A stretch of 64,000 nt of DNA from Longispora sp047121295. Its GTDB lineage: Bacteria; Actinomycetota; Actinomycetes; Mycobacteriales; Micromonosporaceae. A program made the translations under genes and the position numbers. A model generated the notes under the pieces. That model ran no database searches and had not been told where the DNA came from. It saw only the letters and a list, made by a program, of their open reading frames with translations. Location of the stretch: NCBI RefSeq assembly GCF_047121295.1, contig NZ_CP139447.1, forward strand, positions 2,914,001-2,978,000. The letters run 5' to 3'. Below, piece after piece: positions 46,895 to 55,631 of the stretch; position 1 is the stretch's first letter, and each line of letters begins with the position of its first letter.

Positions 46895-47698
46895 TCAGGA
46901 CATGCGGCCCAGGAATCCCCCGAGGGCGGTCGCGAACTCGGCGGGGCGGTCCAGGTTCACCATGTGGCCGGCTCCCGGCACCGTGACCAGCCGCGCGTCG
47001 CGAGCCTCCGCCGCCAACCGCTCGGCGGCCCGGAGGATGTCCGGCGAGTCCAGGTCGCCCACCACCACGTCGACCGGCATCGTCAGCTCCGCGAACCGCC
47101 CGCCGGCCCCCACCTCGACCACGGTGCCGGCCGTGTCCGCGTGCCGGAGCAGGGTGCCCAGGGCCATCGCCGCGCACCGGGCGCGCACCTCGACCCTGAC
47201 CTGCGCTGGCGTCCGGTACGGTCCGTCCACCCAGGCGCGCAGCAGCGCCCCGAGGACGGCCCCGGTGTCCCGGGCCTCCGCCGCGCTGTCGATCTCCGCC
47301 ATGCACGCCAGCACGTGCGGGTCCGTGAACTCCATCCCGCTGTACCCGGGGCCGGCCAGCAGCATCGCCGTCACCCGTTCCGGGGCGAGCAGGGCGAAGT
47401 CGATCGCGGTCCGCGCGCCCAGGGACAGCCCGACGAGCGCCACCCGGTCGAGCCGGAGATGGTCGAGCAGCGCGGCCAGGTCCTCGGTGGAGGTGAACGC
47501 GCCGGCCGGCCGGGTCGAGGACTCGCCGTGGCTGCGGGCGTCGTACCGGACCATGTCGTGGTCTGCCGCGAGGGTCGTGAACTCCGTGTCCCACTGCGAA
47601 CGGTCGAGCACCCCGGCGTGCAGCAGCACCACCGGTGGACCGGAGCCCGCCCGCTCGTAGGCCAGCTCACCCTGACGGACCGGTGCGCGCAGTGTCAT
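46895..47698 (-). CDS. alpha/beta fold hydrolase
   Basis: 267 residues from ATG 47698 with GGGAG six bases upstream. Oxyanion region VVLLHAGVLDRSQWD, ARSHGESS, nucleophile Ser in VGLSLGARTA (about residue 92), acidic VVGDLDSPDI, and catalytic His in VPGAGHMVNLDRP. A complete small cytoplasmic esterase/lactonase-type hydrolase; substrate not assignable. It converges on the ArsR/SRPBCC operon across the twin hairpin. Confidence 0.93.
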   Translation of the reverse strand: MTLRAPVRQGELAYERAGSGPPVVLLHAGVLDRSQWDTEFTTLAADHDMVRYDARSHGESSTRPAGAFTSTEDLAALLDHLRLDRVALVGLSLGARTAIDFALLAPERVTAMLLAGPGYSGMEFTDPHVLACMAEIDSAAEARDTGAVLGALLRAWVDGPYRTPAQVRVEVRARCAAMALGTLLRHADTAGTVVEVGAGGRFAELTMPVDVVVGDLDSPDILRAAERLAAEARDARLVTVPGAGHMVNLDRPAEFATALGGFLGRMS

Positions 47699-47846
47699 CG
47701 TCAACTCCCGGGTCATCGACTGACGTCGCGAGCCTAGCGCGTCGCCGGCGGAGCGGAGCCCCGTCGCCCGGGTGACGTTCTCCATACGGAGGGTCGCGAT
47801 TCCACCGTGGAGAGCGCGAGTTGCGCCCGGCTGGCAAGATGGGCGC

Positions 47847-49721
47847 GTGTCGCAGCCGGAAGTACGCACCTGTGTCGGTCCCGCCGAAGCCCCTGACCGC
47901 TATGAGCTGGCCGAACGCCGCGCGGCGGGCGGAGAGGGCGAGGTCTGGCGGGCCGTGGAGTACCACGGGGGCGCCCCCTTCGCGTACGCCGTGAAGATCA
48001 TCGAGGTGGACGGCGGTCGCACCGACCGTTCCCTGGAGGAGTTGCGCCTGCAGGCCGCGCTCGCCACCCACCTCGAACATCCCGCCGTGGTGAAGGTCAA
48101 GGAGGTGTTCGTCGGCGCGCTGCCGCACCCGTCCGGCACGGTCGCCGACGCCGGCCAGGGCCAGCGGCTGTACTTCGTGATGAAATGGATCGAGGGCGAC
48201 AGCCTCCAGGAGGCGCTGGAGAGCGGTCGGATCCGGGGGCTGGACGTCCTCGCCCCGCTGGAGCCGATCGCCGAGGCCATCGACCACCTGCACAGCGGGC
48301 GGGACACCAACGGCACGCCCGTGCTGCACCGCGACATCAAGCCGGCGAACGTGCTGCTCGCCGACGACGGCCGGGTATACCTGGTCGACCTCGGGCTGGT
48401 CCGGTTCCAGCACGCGGCGGCGACCTCCCGGATCTTCGGCACCGCGCCGTTCATGGCACCGGAGTCCCTGGCCCGGGGGGAGTACACCCCGGCGACGGAC
48501 CGCTACACCCTCGGCGCGACCGTCTACTACGCGCTGACCGCCGAGATGCCGGTCGTCGGCGACTTCGAGGGCATGGGGGCCCGGCTGACCGCCGCGCTCG
48601 GCCCCGGCCAGGACCGGGTCGTCCGGGGGGTGCTGGCGATGCTCGCCGTGCAGGCCGACGCCCGGCCGGCGAGCGCGGCCGCCTGGCTGCGCGCGCTGCG
48701 CACGGCGCCGCCGGAGACGACGCTGGGCGCGCCGGCCGGGTCGCCCGTGGTGCCGCCCACCGAGGCGGGGCGGCCGAGGAGTCCGCAGCCCGGGGCGCCG
48801 GCCGGGTATCCGGCGCCGCCCGGCTCGCCCGCGCCCGGCTACCCGATGCCCCCGGGGTCGATCCCGCCGTCCGGCTTCCTGGGCCCGCCATCGGGCTATC
48901 CGATGCCGCCCGGCTCGATCCCGCCCGGTCCGCCGAGCGGCCCGGTGACGGGGCCGCCGGCCGGGTACCCGATGGGGCCCGGGCTGGGGATGGCCGCCGC
49001 CGGCTACCTCAGCGGGCCGCCGGTACCCAAGAAGAAGTCCACGGGGAAGATCGTCGCCTGGGTCGCGGGCGGGCTGGCCGTCGCCCTCGCCGCGCTGTGC
49101 TGCCTGTCCTCGGTGAGCAGCATGCTCGGCAAGGGCGGGTCCGGGCTGGGCGGCCTGGCCAAGGAGACCCACGCGCCCGTCGACCGCAGCGTGCCGCCCC
49201 CGCCCGTCACCGCCCTGGAGCCCGTGCTCGTGTCCGTGGGCGACATCCTCGCGGCGACGAAGGCCAGCGAGGACGCCATCACGAAGGGCGGCGACACCCG
49301 GGCCCTCAACGGCGGCCTCACCCAGCTGAAGATGTGCGCGGAACCGGCGGTGGACGGCGACGCGATCGGGGCGCACACCTCGAACACGTTCATCGTGAGC
49401 ATGTCCGGCTACCCCTACATCGCCTCGGCCGTCGCGGGGTTCTACGGCACGGCCGCCACCACGTTCCTCACGGCGGCGCGCACCAGCTCCGAGCGGTGCG
49501 GCTGGAAACCCTTCTCGGTCCCGAAACTCGGCCAGGAGGCGTTCGGCGTGTACTTCACCGAGGGCTCCGGCTACTCCGAGCGCTCCCAGGCGGCCGTGTT
49601 CGTCCGGTCCGGCCAGGTCGTGTTCATGGTGACTGCGACGAGCAGCGGCGGCTACGGCGCGTACCAGTCCGACACCGTGGAGCTGGCCACCGCGATGGCG
49701 GCCCGCCTCCCGAAGGCCTGA
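47847..49721 (+). CDS. membrane Ser/Thr protein kinase (PknB/PknF-like)
   Basis: 624 residues from GTG 47847. Hanks-type kinase domain about 15-270: Gly-rich AAGGEGEVWRA, VAIK-equivalent YAVKII (Lys50), HRDIKPANVLL (Asp163), VYLVDLGLVR (DLG in place of DFG), GTAPFMAPESL, and the YTLGATVYYAL helix. A Pro/Gly-rich juxtamembrane segment with PGYPMPPGS-type repeats, one membrane helix (about 404-427), and an extracytoplasmic sensor domain of about 195 residues follow. It is followed by an FHA/ABC transporter gene after four bases, as in Mycobacterium tuberculosis pknF-Rv1747. Confidence 0.92.
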   Translation: MSQPEVRTCVGPAEAPDRYELAERRAAGGEGEVWRAVEYHGGAPFAYAVKIIEVDGGRTDRSLEELRLQAALATHLEHPAVVKVKEVFVGALPHPSGTVADAGQGQRLYFVMKWIEGDSLQEALESGRIRGLDVLAPLEPIAEAIDHLHSGRDTNGTPVLHRDIKPANVLLADDGRVYLVDLGLVRFQHAAATSRIFGTAPFMAPESLARGEYTPATDRYTLGATVYYALTAEMPVVGDFEGMGARLTAALGPGQDRVVRGVLAMLAVQADARPASAAAWLRALRTAPPETTLGAPAGSPVVPPTEAGRPRSPQPGAPAGYPAPPGSPAPGYPMPPGSIPPSGFLGPPSGYPMPPGSIPPGPPSGPVTGPPAGYPMGPGLGMAAAGYLSGPPVPKKKSTGKIVAWVAGGLAVALAALCCLSSVSSMLGKGGSGLGGLAKETHAPVDRSVPPPPVTALEPVLVSVGDILAATKASEDAITKGGDTRALNGGLTQLKMCAEPAVDGDAIGAHTSNTFIVSMSGYPYIASAVAGFYGTAATTFLTAARTSSERCGWKPFSVPKLGQEAFGVYFTEGSGYSERSQAAVFVRSGQVVFMVTATSSGGYGAYQSDTVELATAMAARLPKA

Positions 49722-49724
49722 GCC

Positions 49725-52115
49725 GTGACCGACACGCTCCTCGTCCGGCTGCCCACCGGTGAGCGCCGCTTCGCCCCGGCCGACGGGGTGGTGATCATCG
49801 GGCGGGACCCGCTGTGCCCGCTCGTGGTGGATGATCCCCGGGTGTCCCGCCAGCACGTCGAGATCGGCTACCGCGACGGCCGGTGGCGGCTGCGCGACCT
49901 GGGCAGCAGCAACGGGACGTACACGGCGGCGGGGCCGATCGGCGCGCTGGACGTCGTCGGGCCCTGCGCCGTGCGGCTCGGGGCGGCCGACGGGCCCACG
50001 GTCCTGCTGCGGCCGGAGTCGGCGGCCGGGCCGGTGCCGCCGGTGACGTACCAGGTGCCGGAGGGGCGGGCGGCGTCGGACACGGTGACCGTGCCGGTCG
50101 GGGTTCACGTCCCGCCGCGCGGCGGGCCCGAGGGTGTGGCCGGGCCTGCGGCGGGGACGCCCGGGCTGCGGTTCGAGGCGGGTCGGGTGCCGTCCGCGCG
50201 CTACCGGCCCGGCACCCGGACCCGGATCGGTCGGGCCCCCGACAACGACATCGTGCTCGCCGACCTGCTGGTCTCCGGCTACCACGCGGACCTGATCCGC
50301 GACGCGTCCGGCACCCGGATCCTCGACCACGGCACCCGCAACGGCACGTTCGTCAACGGCCGGGAGGTGACCCACGCCCAGCTCCGGCCCGGGGACCTGC
50401 TCTCGTTCGGGCACCACCAGATGGTGTTCGACGGACAGGAGCTGCGGGAGTACGTGGACACCGGCCGGGTGTCACTGCGGGCCGAGGGGCTGACGGTCAC
50501 GGCCGGCGCGCGTACCCTCCTCGCCGGGGTGTCCTTCGACCTCGCCGAGTGCAGCCTGCTCGCCGTCGTCGGGCCGAGCGGGGCCGGCAAGTCCACGCTG
50601 CTCGGGGCGCTGACCGGCAGCCGACCGGCGCAGCGCGGCTCGGTGACCTACGAGGGCCGCGACCTGTACGCGGAGTACGACGACCTGCGGCACCGGATCG
50701 GCCTCGTGCCCCAGGACGACATCCTGCACAGCCAGTTGACGGTCCGCCGGGCGCTGCGGTTCGCCGCGGCGTTGCGGTTCGGGCCGGACGTGACGGCGGC
50801 GGAGCGCGACCAGCGGATCGACGAGGTGCTGGCCCAGCTCGCCCTCACGGCGCACGCCGACCAGCGGATCGACACCCTGTCCGGTGGGCAGCGCAAGCGC
50901 ACCTCGGTGGCCTTGGAACTGCTCACGGAGCCGTCGCTGCTGTTCCTCGACGAGCCGACGTCCGGGCTGGACCCGGCGCTGGACCGCGACGTGATGGTCG
51001 GGCTGCGCGACCTCGCCGACCGGGGCCGGACCGTGGTCGTGGTGACGCACAGCCCGCTGCACCTGAACGTGTGCGACCGGGTGCTGGTGCTCGGCCGGGG
51101 CGGCACCGTCGCGTTCTTCGGGCCGCCGGAGGAGGTGCTGGCCTTCTTCGGCGCGCGGGAGTACGCGGACGTGTTCCAACAGGTCTACCAGGACCCGGAG
51201 GGCTGGGCCGCCCGGTTCGCGGCCACCGGCCGGGCCGCCGGCGTGGCCCCGCCCCGGGTGGCCGACGCCCGCAGCGTGGCTCCCCGGCCCCGGCAGGGCT
51301 GGCTGCGCCAGGTCGCGCTCCTGACCCGGCGGATGGTGGCGGTGACCCTCGCCGACCGGATGTACGCGGCCCTGCTCCTCGGCCTGCCGCTGGGCCTGGC
51401 CGCGCTCCTGCACGTGATCCCGGGCGACGACGGGCTCGGGCTGCCGGGCACCCCGCTCGGCCGGAGCACCGAGGCGCAACAGCTGCTCGTGGTGCTCATC
51501 GTCGGCGCGGTCTTCTTCGGGCTGGCCGGCGGCGTGCGCGAGCTCGTCGGGGAACGGGCGATCTACCGCCGCGAACGGGCGGTGGGGCTGTCGCCCGGCG
51601 CGTACCTGGCGTCGAAGATCCTGGTGTTCACCGTGGTCAACGCGGTGCAGTCGGCGCTGTTCGTGTTCCTGGGGCTGCTCGGCCGCCCCGGTGCCCGCGA
51701 CGCGCTGCTGCTCGGGCTGCCGGTGCTGGAGCTGTTCGTGGCCGTGTGGCTCACCGCGCTGGTGTGCACGATGCTGGGCCTGCTGGTCAGCGCGTACGTG
51801 TCCACCGGCGAGCAGACCATGCCCGTCCTCGTCGGACTGGTGATGGCCCAGCTCGTGCTCAGCGGCGGGCTGTTCGAGGTCGTGGGCCGGGCCGGGGTCG
51901 AGCAGCTGTCGTGGCTGTCGCCGTCCCGGTGGGGGTACGCGGCGGCGGCGGTCACGGTGGACCTGCGGTCCCTGATGGTGGACCCGCCGGACGACCCGCT
52001 GTGGCGGCACGAGCTCGGCCGCTGGCTGTGGGCGCTGTGGGTGCTGGTCACGCTGGGGGTCCTGTTGACGGCGGCGACCCGGTGGGCGTTGCGCCGCCAC
52101 GAACCGGGCCGGTGA
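49725..52115 (+). CDS. FHA-domain ABC-2 transporter (Rv1747-like)
   Basis: 796 residues from GTG 49725. FHA domain 1 about 20-80 (IIGRDPLCPLVVDDPRVSRQH, LGSSNGTY), FHA domain 2 about 160-235 (RIGRAPDNDIVLADLLVSGYH, NGTFVNG), and an ABC ATPase about 245-460 with Walker A GPSGAGKST, Q-loop VPQDD, signature LSGGQRKR and Walker B LLFLDEPTSGLD. An ABC-2 membrane domain with six or seven helices (about 520-790) follows. The phosphothreonine-reading FHA domains probably receive phosphate marks from the adjacent kinase. Rv1747 is linked to export of cell-wall glycolipids. Confidence 0.94.
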   Translation: MTDTLLVRLPTGERRFAPADGVVIIGRDPLCPLVVDDPRVSRQHVEIGYRDGRWRLRDLGSSNGTYTAAGPIGALDVVGPCAVRLGAADGPTVLLRPESAAGPVPPVTYQVPEGRAASDTVTVPVGVHVPPRGGPEGVAGPAAGTPGLRFEAGRVPSARYRPGTRTRIGRAPDNDIVLADLLVSGYHADLIRDASGTRILDHGTRNGTFVNGREVTHAQLRPGDLLSFGHHQMVFDGQELREYVDTGRVSLRAEGLTVTAGARTLLAGVSFDLAECSLLAVVGPSGAGKSTLLGALTGSRPAQRGSVTYEGRDLYAEYDDLRHRIGLVPQDDILHSQLTVRRALRFAAALRFGPDVTAAERDQRIDEVLAQLALTAHADQRIDTLSGGQRKRTSVALELLTEPSLLFLDEPTSGLDPALDRDVMVGLRDLADRGRTVVVVTHSPLHLNVCDRVLVLGRGGTVAFFGPPEEVLAFFGAREYADVFQQVYQDPEGWAARFAATGRAAGVAPPRVADARSVAPRPRQGWLRQVALLTRRMVAVTLADRMYAALLLGLPLGLAALLHVIPGDDGLGLPGTPLGRSTEAQQLLVVLIVGAVFFGLAGGVRELVGERAIYRRERAVGLSPGAYLASKILVFTVVNAVQSALFVFLGLLGRPGARDALLLGLPVLELFVAVWLTALVCTMLGLLVSAYVSTGEQTMPVLVGLVMAQLVLSGGLFEVVGRAGVEQLSWLSPSRWGYAAAAVTVDLRSLMVDPPDDPLWRHELGRWLWALWVLVTLGVLLTAATRWALRRHEPGR

Positions 52116-52166
52116 CCGGGGCCGGGACGAGGACCCGGCCGGTGGACGACGGAGAGGACGGCGGAA

Positions 52167-52802
52167 GTGGTGAAGGCGGGGAACGATCCGCTCGACGGGG
52201 CGCTGCGCGACGGCTGGTCCAGCGCGTGCCGACTCTACGAGCACCTCGCGCGGGGCGGGGACCCGATGGCGCTCCCGCCGTCGGCGCTGCGGCTCCAGCC
52301 GGGTGAGACGCGCTACGGGGACGCCGTCCTCGGGTACGCCCGGTTGTACGGGCAGACCGTGACGTACAACCAGAGCAATTCGTTCTGGTTCGGATCGGCG
52401 TCCTTCGTGGCCCTCGGCATGGCGGCCGACGCGATCGGCAACGCCTCGGCGAAGCGCCGGGCCGAGGCGATGGCCGCCGTGCAGTGGCGCGACCAGGCGC
52501 ACGTGCGGACGTCGCTGACCAGCCAGCGGTTCCTGTGCGACTACCAGGGCCGGTGGCTGAACTTCTGGCACAACGGCGTGGTCGAGTTCGCCTGCGACCT
52601 GAGCCGGTGGTCGTTCGTGCTCCGCTACGAGGTCGGCGAGCCCCTGATGCTGCACGGGCCCGCCGCGCCGTGGTTCGCGGTGCTGGCCGCCCGGGTGATC
52701 TACGGCCCGCAGGGGATGCTGCTGCCGGCGTTCGCCCCGCTGGCGGCGGCCGTCGCCGAACGCCAGCGGGCCATCACCGGGGAGATCGTCCCGCCGGCCT
52801 GA
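52167..52802 (+). CDS. conserved protein of unknown function in kinase/FHA-ABC cluster
   Basis: 211 residues from GTG 52167. Central strongly ordered region: YGQTVTYNQSNSFWFGSASFVALGMAADAIGN and FLCDYQGRWLNFWHNGVVEFACDLSRWSFVLRYE, with a glycine-rich hydrophobic segment that could be a membrane-associated helix. It shows alternating strands like a PH-type or GRAM-like domain. I do not recognise the family. Gene order suggests that it serves the kinase/transporter unit upstream (51-base gap). Confidence 0.75.
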   Translation: MVKAGNDPLDGALRDGWSSACRLYEHLARGGDPMALPPSALRLQPGETRYGDAVLGYARLYGQTVTYNQSNSFWFGSASFVALGMAADAIGNASAKRRAEAMAAVQWRDQAHVRTSLTSQRFLCDYQGRWLNFWHNGVVEFACDLSRWSFVLRYEVGEPLMLHGPAAPWFAVLAARVIYGPQGMLLPAFAPLAAAVAERQRAITGEIVPPA

Positions 52803-52875
52803 CCGGCCCCGGTCGGAGCACCGCCCGCGACCGGGGCCCGGACCGCGACCGGGCCACGGTGCCGGCGGGGCCGCC

Positions 52876-53877
52876 TCACGTGCCCAGCCGGGCCGCCAGC
52901 TCGGCGACCGCCACCTGCCTGTTCTCCGTCGAGGCCGCCACGACGAACCCGACCTGCCGGTTCACGTGCAGCATCGGCCCGTTGTCGGCCGCCGACAGGG
53001 TGCTGACCTGCCGGACCTGCGGATGGTCGGCGACGAGCCACCGCAGGTTCTCCGCCTTCAGCCACCGGCCCAGCCGGTGGCCCCGGTGCGCGGCCAGCAC
53101 GCACGTGTCCTGCTGGCGGCCGAGCTCGGGCCGGCTGGCGGACACCTCCAGGATCGTCAGGCCGGCGACGGCCCCGGTGGCCTCGTGCACGGCGGCCATC
53201 ACCCGGCTGTCGCACCGGCGCCGCCGGTTGGCGTCCTCCGCCGCGCGGACCCGGTCCGGGGTCCACTCCGGCATCGCGAAGTCCAGGTCGCCGGTCGGCG
53301 CGTCGTGCAGGGCGTTGCGGGCCGTGGCGTACGAGGCCAGCAGGTCGTCAGGCGTCCGGTCGGACCACCGGGCCAGCCGGTAGCCGGGTGCCGGCGGCAC
53401 CCGCCACAGGGCCCGGTCGGCCGTGGTCAGGTCGAGGACCTGCCGGGCGGTGCGCTGGGCGACGGCGAACCCGTGCGCGTCGGCCCACGCCGCCCCGGCG
53501 CCGCCCTCGGGCACGCCCTCCAGGAGCAGCAGGCGGCGATCCGAGGCCCGTGCCGCCAGGGCGCGCAGCAGCGCGGTGCCCACGCCCTTGCGGCGCGCGG
53601 CCGGGTGCACGGTCACGTCGACGCCGGCCAGGTCGGTGTTCTCGTCGTCGAAGAGGATGAGCAGCCCGGTGCCGATGATCCGGTCGTCCTCCCGGGCCGT
53701 CCAGTGCTCCAGCCGGCGGCCGGGCGGCGGGGGATTGGTGTGCCGGGCGACGAGCGCCTCCCGGGTCGGCGGCGGCTCGTGCGGCAGGTCGACGGCGACG
53801 CTGGCCCGCGCGACCTCGCTGAGGTCGGCCCAGTCGGCGTCGGTGGCCGTCGCCGGTTCGAAGCGTGCGATGCGCAT
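52876..53877 (-). CDS. tandem GNAT acetyltransferase (mycothiol synthase-like architecture)
   Basis: 333 residues from ATG 53877 with GGGAGAGAC upstream. Two GNAT domains: residues 1-150 with VDVTVHPAARRKGVGTALLRAL (acetyl-CoA loop RRKGVG), and about 165-330 with DTCVLAAHRGHRLGRWLKAENL (loop HRGHRLG) and NRQVGFVVA. The double-domain layout resembles mycothiol synthase MshD, but similar architecture occurs in many actinobacterial acetyltransferases. Substrate unknown. Confidence 0.88.
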   Translation of the reverse strand: MRIARFEPATATDADWADLSEVARASVAVDLPHEPPPTREALVARHTNPPPPGRRLEHWTAREDDRIIGTGLLILFDDENTDLAGVDVTVHPAARRKGVGTALLRALAARASDRRLLLLEGVPEGGAGAAWADAHGFAVAQRTARQVLDLTTADRALWRVPPAPGYRLARWSDRTPDDLLASYATARNALHDAPTGDLDFAMPEWTPDRVRAAEDANRRRRCDSRVMAAVHEATGAVAGLTILEVSASRPELGRQQDTCVLAAHRGHRLGRWLKAENLRWLVADHPQVRQVSTLSAADNGPMLHVNRQVGFVVAASTENRQVAVAELAARLGT

Positions 53878-54013
53878 CCTGTCTCTCCCCGTGTCGTGGT
53901 CCGAACGACCCACGATAGCGACCGGAAACGGGATCCACCGTCCACTGTCGCCGGCGGTGGCGTTCCGCTACGGTGTCTGCGCCCCGGCTCCCCATCGTCG
54001 CCGCGCGGCACCC

Positions 54014-54048
54014 GCCTCGACTCCGCCCGCCGGATTCGAGGCTTTTTT
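54014..54048 (+). terminator. Rho-independent terminator with T-tract and no upstream gene
   Basis: GCCTCGA (54014-54020) and TCGAGGC (54036-54042) form a stem with a 15-nt loop, followed at once by TTTTTT (54043-54048). A T-run is unusual in this G+C-rich window. No plus-strand gene ends here: the nearest features are the starts or ends of minus-strand genes. It may end a short unannotated RNA transcribed from about 53900. Otherwise the 296-base gap appears empty. Confidence 0.55.
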
Positions 54049-54173
54049 GTGCCCTGAACCGGGCCTCCGCGTGCGACGAGAGGCGATAGGCCAGTGCGCT
54101 GCTGGTCCTCGTCGCGGGCTGCCACACCGCGTGGGCCCTGCGCGGCGCGGACCGGCGGGCGGACTGACCGCCC

Positions 54174-54539
54174 TCAGAGCCTGTCCCACAGCCAGCGCGG
54201 GCCGGCCGTCGTCGCGCCGAGCGCCGTGACCCGGTCGCGCAGCCCCCGGTCGGCCGTCACCACGGTCACGGCCCGGCCGGGGGCGGCGGCCAGCGCCTCG
54301 GCGACCAGTTCCACGATCCGGTCGTCCCCGGACCGGGCCGCGTGCACGACGGCGACCCGGCCACCGGATGGACCGTCCACCCGCGCCCGGCCTTCCGTGA
54401 CGAGGACGAGGGCGCCGTCGCCCCGGTACCCGTCGAGTTCCGCCAGCAGCCGGCGGGTGGCGCCGGCCCGGTCCCGCCACCAGCCGTCCGGCCGGGATCC
54501 GACCACGTTCGCGGCGTCCACGACGATCAGGGGCTCCAT
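54174..54539 (-). CDS. NYN/PIN-like ribonuclease domain protein
   Basis: 121 residues from ATG 54539. Single small domain: LIVVDAANVVGSRPDGWWRDR (catalytic Asp and Asn of the PIN-like fold), a middle strand ALVLVTEG, SGDDRIVELVAEAL (second acidic site), and TVVTADRGLRDRVTALG (third acidic site, T-A-D-R-G). This is the layout of NYN-type nucleases acting on RNA. No antitoxin-like partner is adjacent. The target is unknown. Confidence 0.85.
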   Translation of the reverse strand: MEPLIVVDAANVVGSRPDGWWRDRAGATRRLLAELDGYRGDGALVLVTEGRARVDGPSGGRVAVVHAARSGDDRIVELVAEALAAAPGRAVTVVTADRGLRDRVTALGATTAGPRWLWDRL

Positions 54540-54556
54540 CGGCCCAGCCTGACAGA

Positions 54557-54598
54557 CGAACGGCGCCCGCACCCGATGGCCGGGGCGGACGCCGTTCG
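54557..54598. other. hairpin in 5' region of NYN gene
   Basis: CGAACGGCGCCCGC (54557-54570) pairs with GCGGACGCCGTTCG (54585-54598) with one mismatch. It is 18 bases upstream of the minus-strand NYN start codon. It could be a leader structure or the terminator of the structured RNA region beside it. Confidence 0.45.
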
Positions 54599-54657
54599 TT
54601 CCCTTCGCACCCCCAGCAGCGACGGGCGGGATACTCGATGACCCCGGGGGTGCGGTG

Positions 54658-54715
54658 CAGGCGCCAGCCGCAAGGTGGTGAGCTGTCCGGAGAGGGTTGG
54701 GTTCTCCTGCGCCTG
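54658..54715. ncRNA. possible structured RNA (three-way junction)
   Basis: CAGGCGC (54658-54664) closes with GCGCCTG (54709-54715). Inside are CAGC/GCTG (54665-54668, 54682-54685) and GGAGA/TCTCC (54689-54693, 54703-54707), giving a compact three-way junction. An outer CACCCCC/GGGGGTG pair lies at 54609-54651. It sits in the 271-base gap between TetR and NYN, and the strand is undecided. I do not match it to a known riboswitch class. Confidence 0.35.
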
Positions 54716-54810
54716 ACCCGACGTTACGCCCGGTTTCGGCCCCGGCGGCTCGCCTGATCAGCCAGTTCGCGGTGGCCGCCCCGGGCCTGTGACCTGCCCG
54801 GACGGCCCTC

Positions 54811-55536
54811 TCAGGCGGGTTTGCGGCGCGCGGGGTCCGCCGGGGGAGTAGGGTGCCGCGCCACGGTTCCGGCGAGGCCGTCGAGGATCCGGTCCAGTCC
54901 GAAGTCGAACGTGGACTCCGACCGGTGGTCGAACCCGTCCAGCCCGCCGCCGGTCAGCATGCCCACCAGCGTGGGGAACCGGCCCTCCTCGGCCCACCGG
55001 GGCACGAGTGCCGGGTCGAGGACCGGCCCGCCCCGGTCGGCGGGGAACTGCGCGCTGCCCCGGACGTACCCGTTGATCAGGAAGACCGTCTCGAACGCCG
55101 CGACCGGCGGCAGGCCCGTCGCCGACAGCGCGACCAGGGCGGCCTCGGTCCAGGCGACCTCGTTCGGGCCGAGCACCCGGGGGGCGGTGGCCAGCGGCAG
55201 CAGCCACGGGTGTCGGCGGAACGCGTCGCGGGTGCCGTGCGCCCAGGCCCGCACCGCCGCGCGCCAGTCGGTGGGGTCGAGGGCCGGCGGCTCGCCGAGC
55301 GCCGCGTCGAACATGACGGCGACGAGCTGGTCCTTGGTCTTGACGTACCGGTACAACGACATGGTGCCCGCGCCCAGCCGGCCGGCGAGCCGGGCCATGG
55401 ACAGCGCGGCCAGGCCCTCGGCGTCGGCGAGCTCGACGGCCGCCGCCACGATCTGGTCCCGGCTGAGCCCCGGTTTCGGCCCCCGGGCGGGCCGCTGCCG
55501 GTCGCCCCAGAGCAGGTCGCTGTGCTCGGTCGTCAA
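54811..55536 (-). CDS. TetR/AcrR family regulator
   Basis: 241 residues from TTG 55536 with GGAGAGG upstream. HTH about 22-68 (IVAAAVELADAEGLAALSMARLAGRLGAGTMSLYRYVKTKDQLVAVM) and a TetR_C (Actinobacteria-type) ligand domain. It is divergent from the DUF2306 gene with two palindromes in the 95-base gap, so it probably represses it. Confidence 0.9.
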   Translation of the reverse strand: MTTEHSDLLWGDRQRPARGPKPGLSRDQIVAAAVELADAEGLAALSMARLAGRLGAGTMSLYRYVKTKDQLVAVMFDAALGEPPALDPTDWRAAVRAWAHGTRDAFRRHPWLLPLATAPRVLGPNEVAWTEAALVALSATGLPPVAAFETVFLINGYVRGSAQFPADRGGPVLDPALVPRWAEEGRFPTLVGMLTGGGLDGFDHRSESTFDFGLDRILDGLAGTVARHPTPPADPARRKPA

Positions 55537-55568
55537 CTCGTGTCCTCTCCGGAGCTTCCCACCGGACT

Positions 55569-55608
55569 GCGTATAGCATACGCTGAACTGCGTATCTGGC
55601 ACGCAGTT
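55569..55608. promoter_or_regulatory. two adjacent palindromic operators (TetR/DUF2306)
   Basis: GCGTAT-AGC-ATACGC (55569-55583) and AACTGCGT-(7 nt)-ACGCAGTT (55586-55608). Both share the half-site GCGTAT/TGCGT and lie between divergent starts, typical of TetR binding. Confidence 0.65.
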
Positions 55609-55631
55609 CTCCGCGCGGGGAGGGAAACACC

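Noticed and set aside
54065..54166. Small lipoprotein-like frame reading LLVLVAGCHTAWALRG
   Set aside because: A stop lies immediately upstream, with no start codon or ribosome-binding site in frame.
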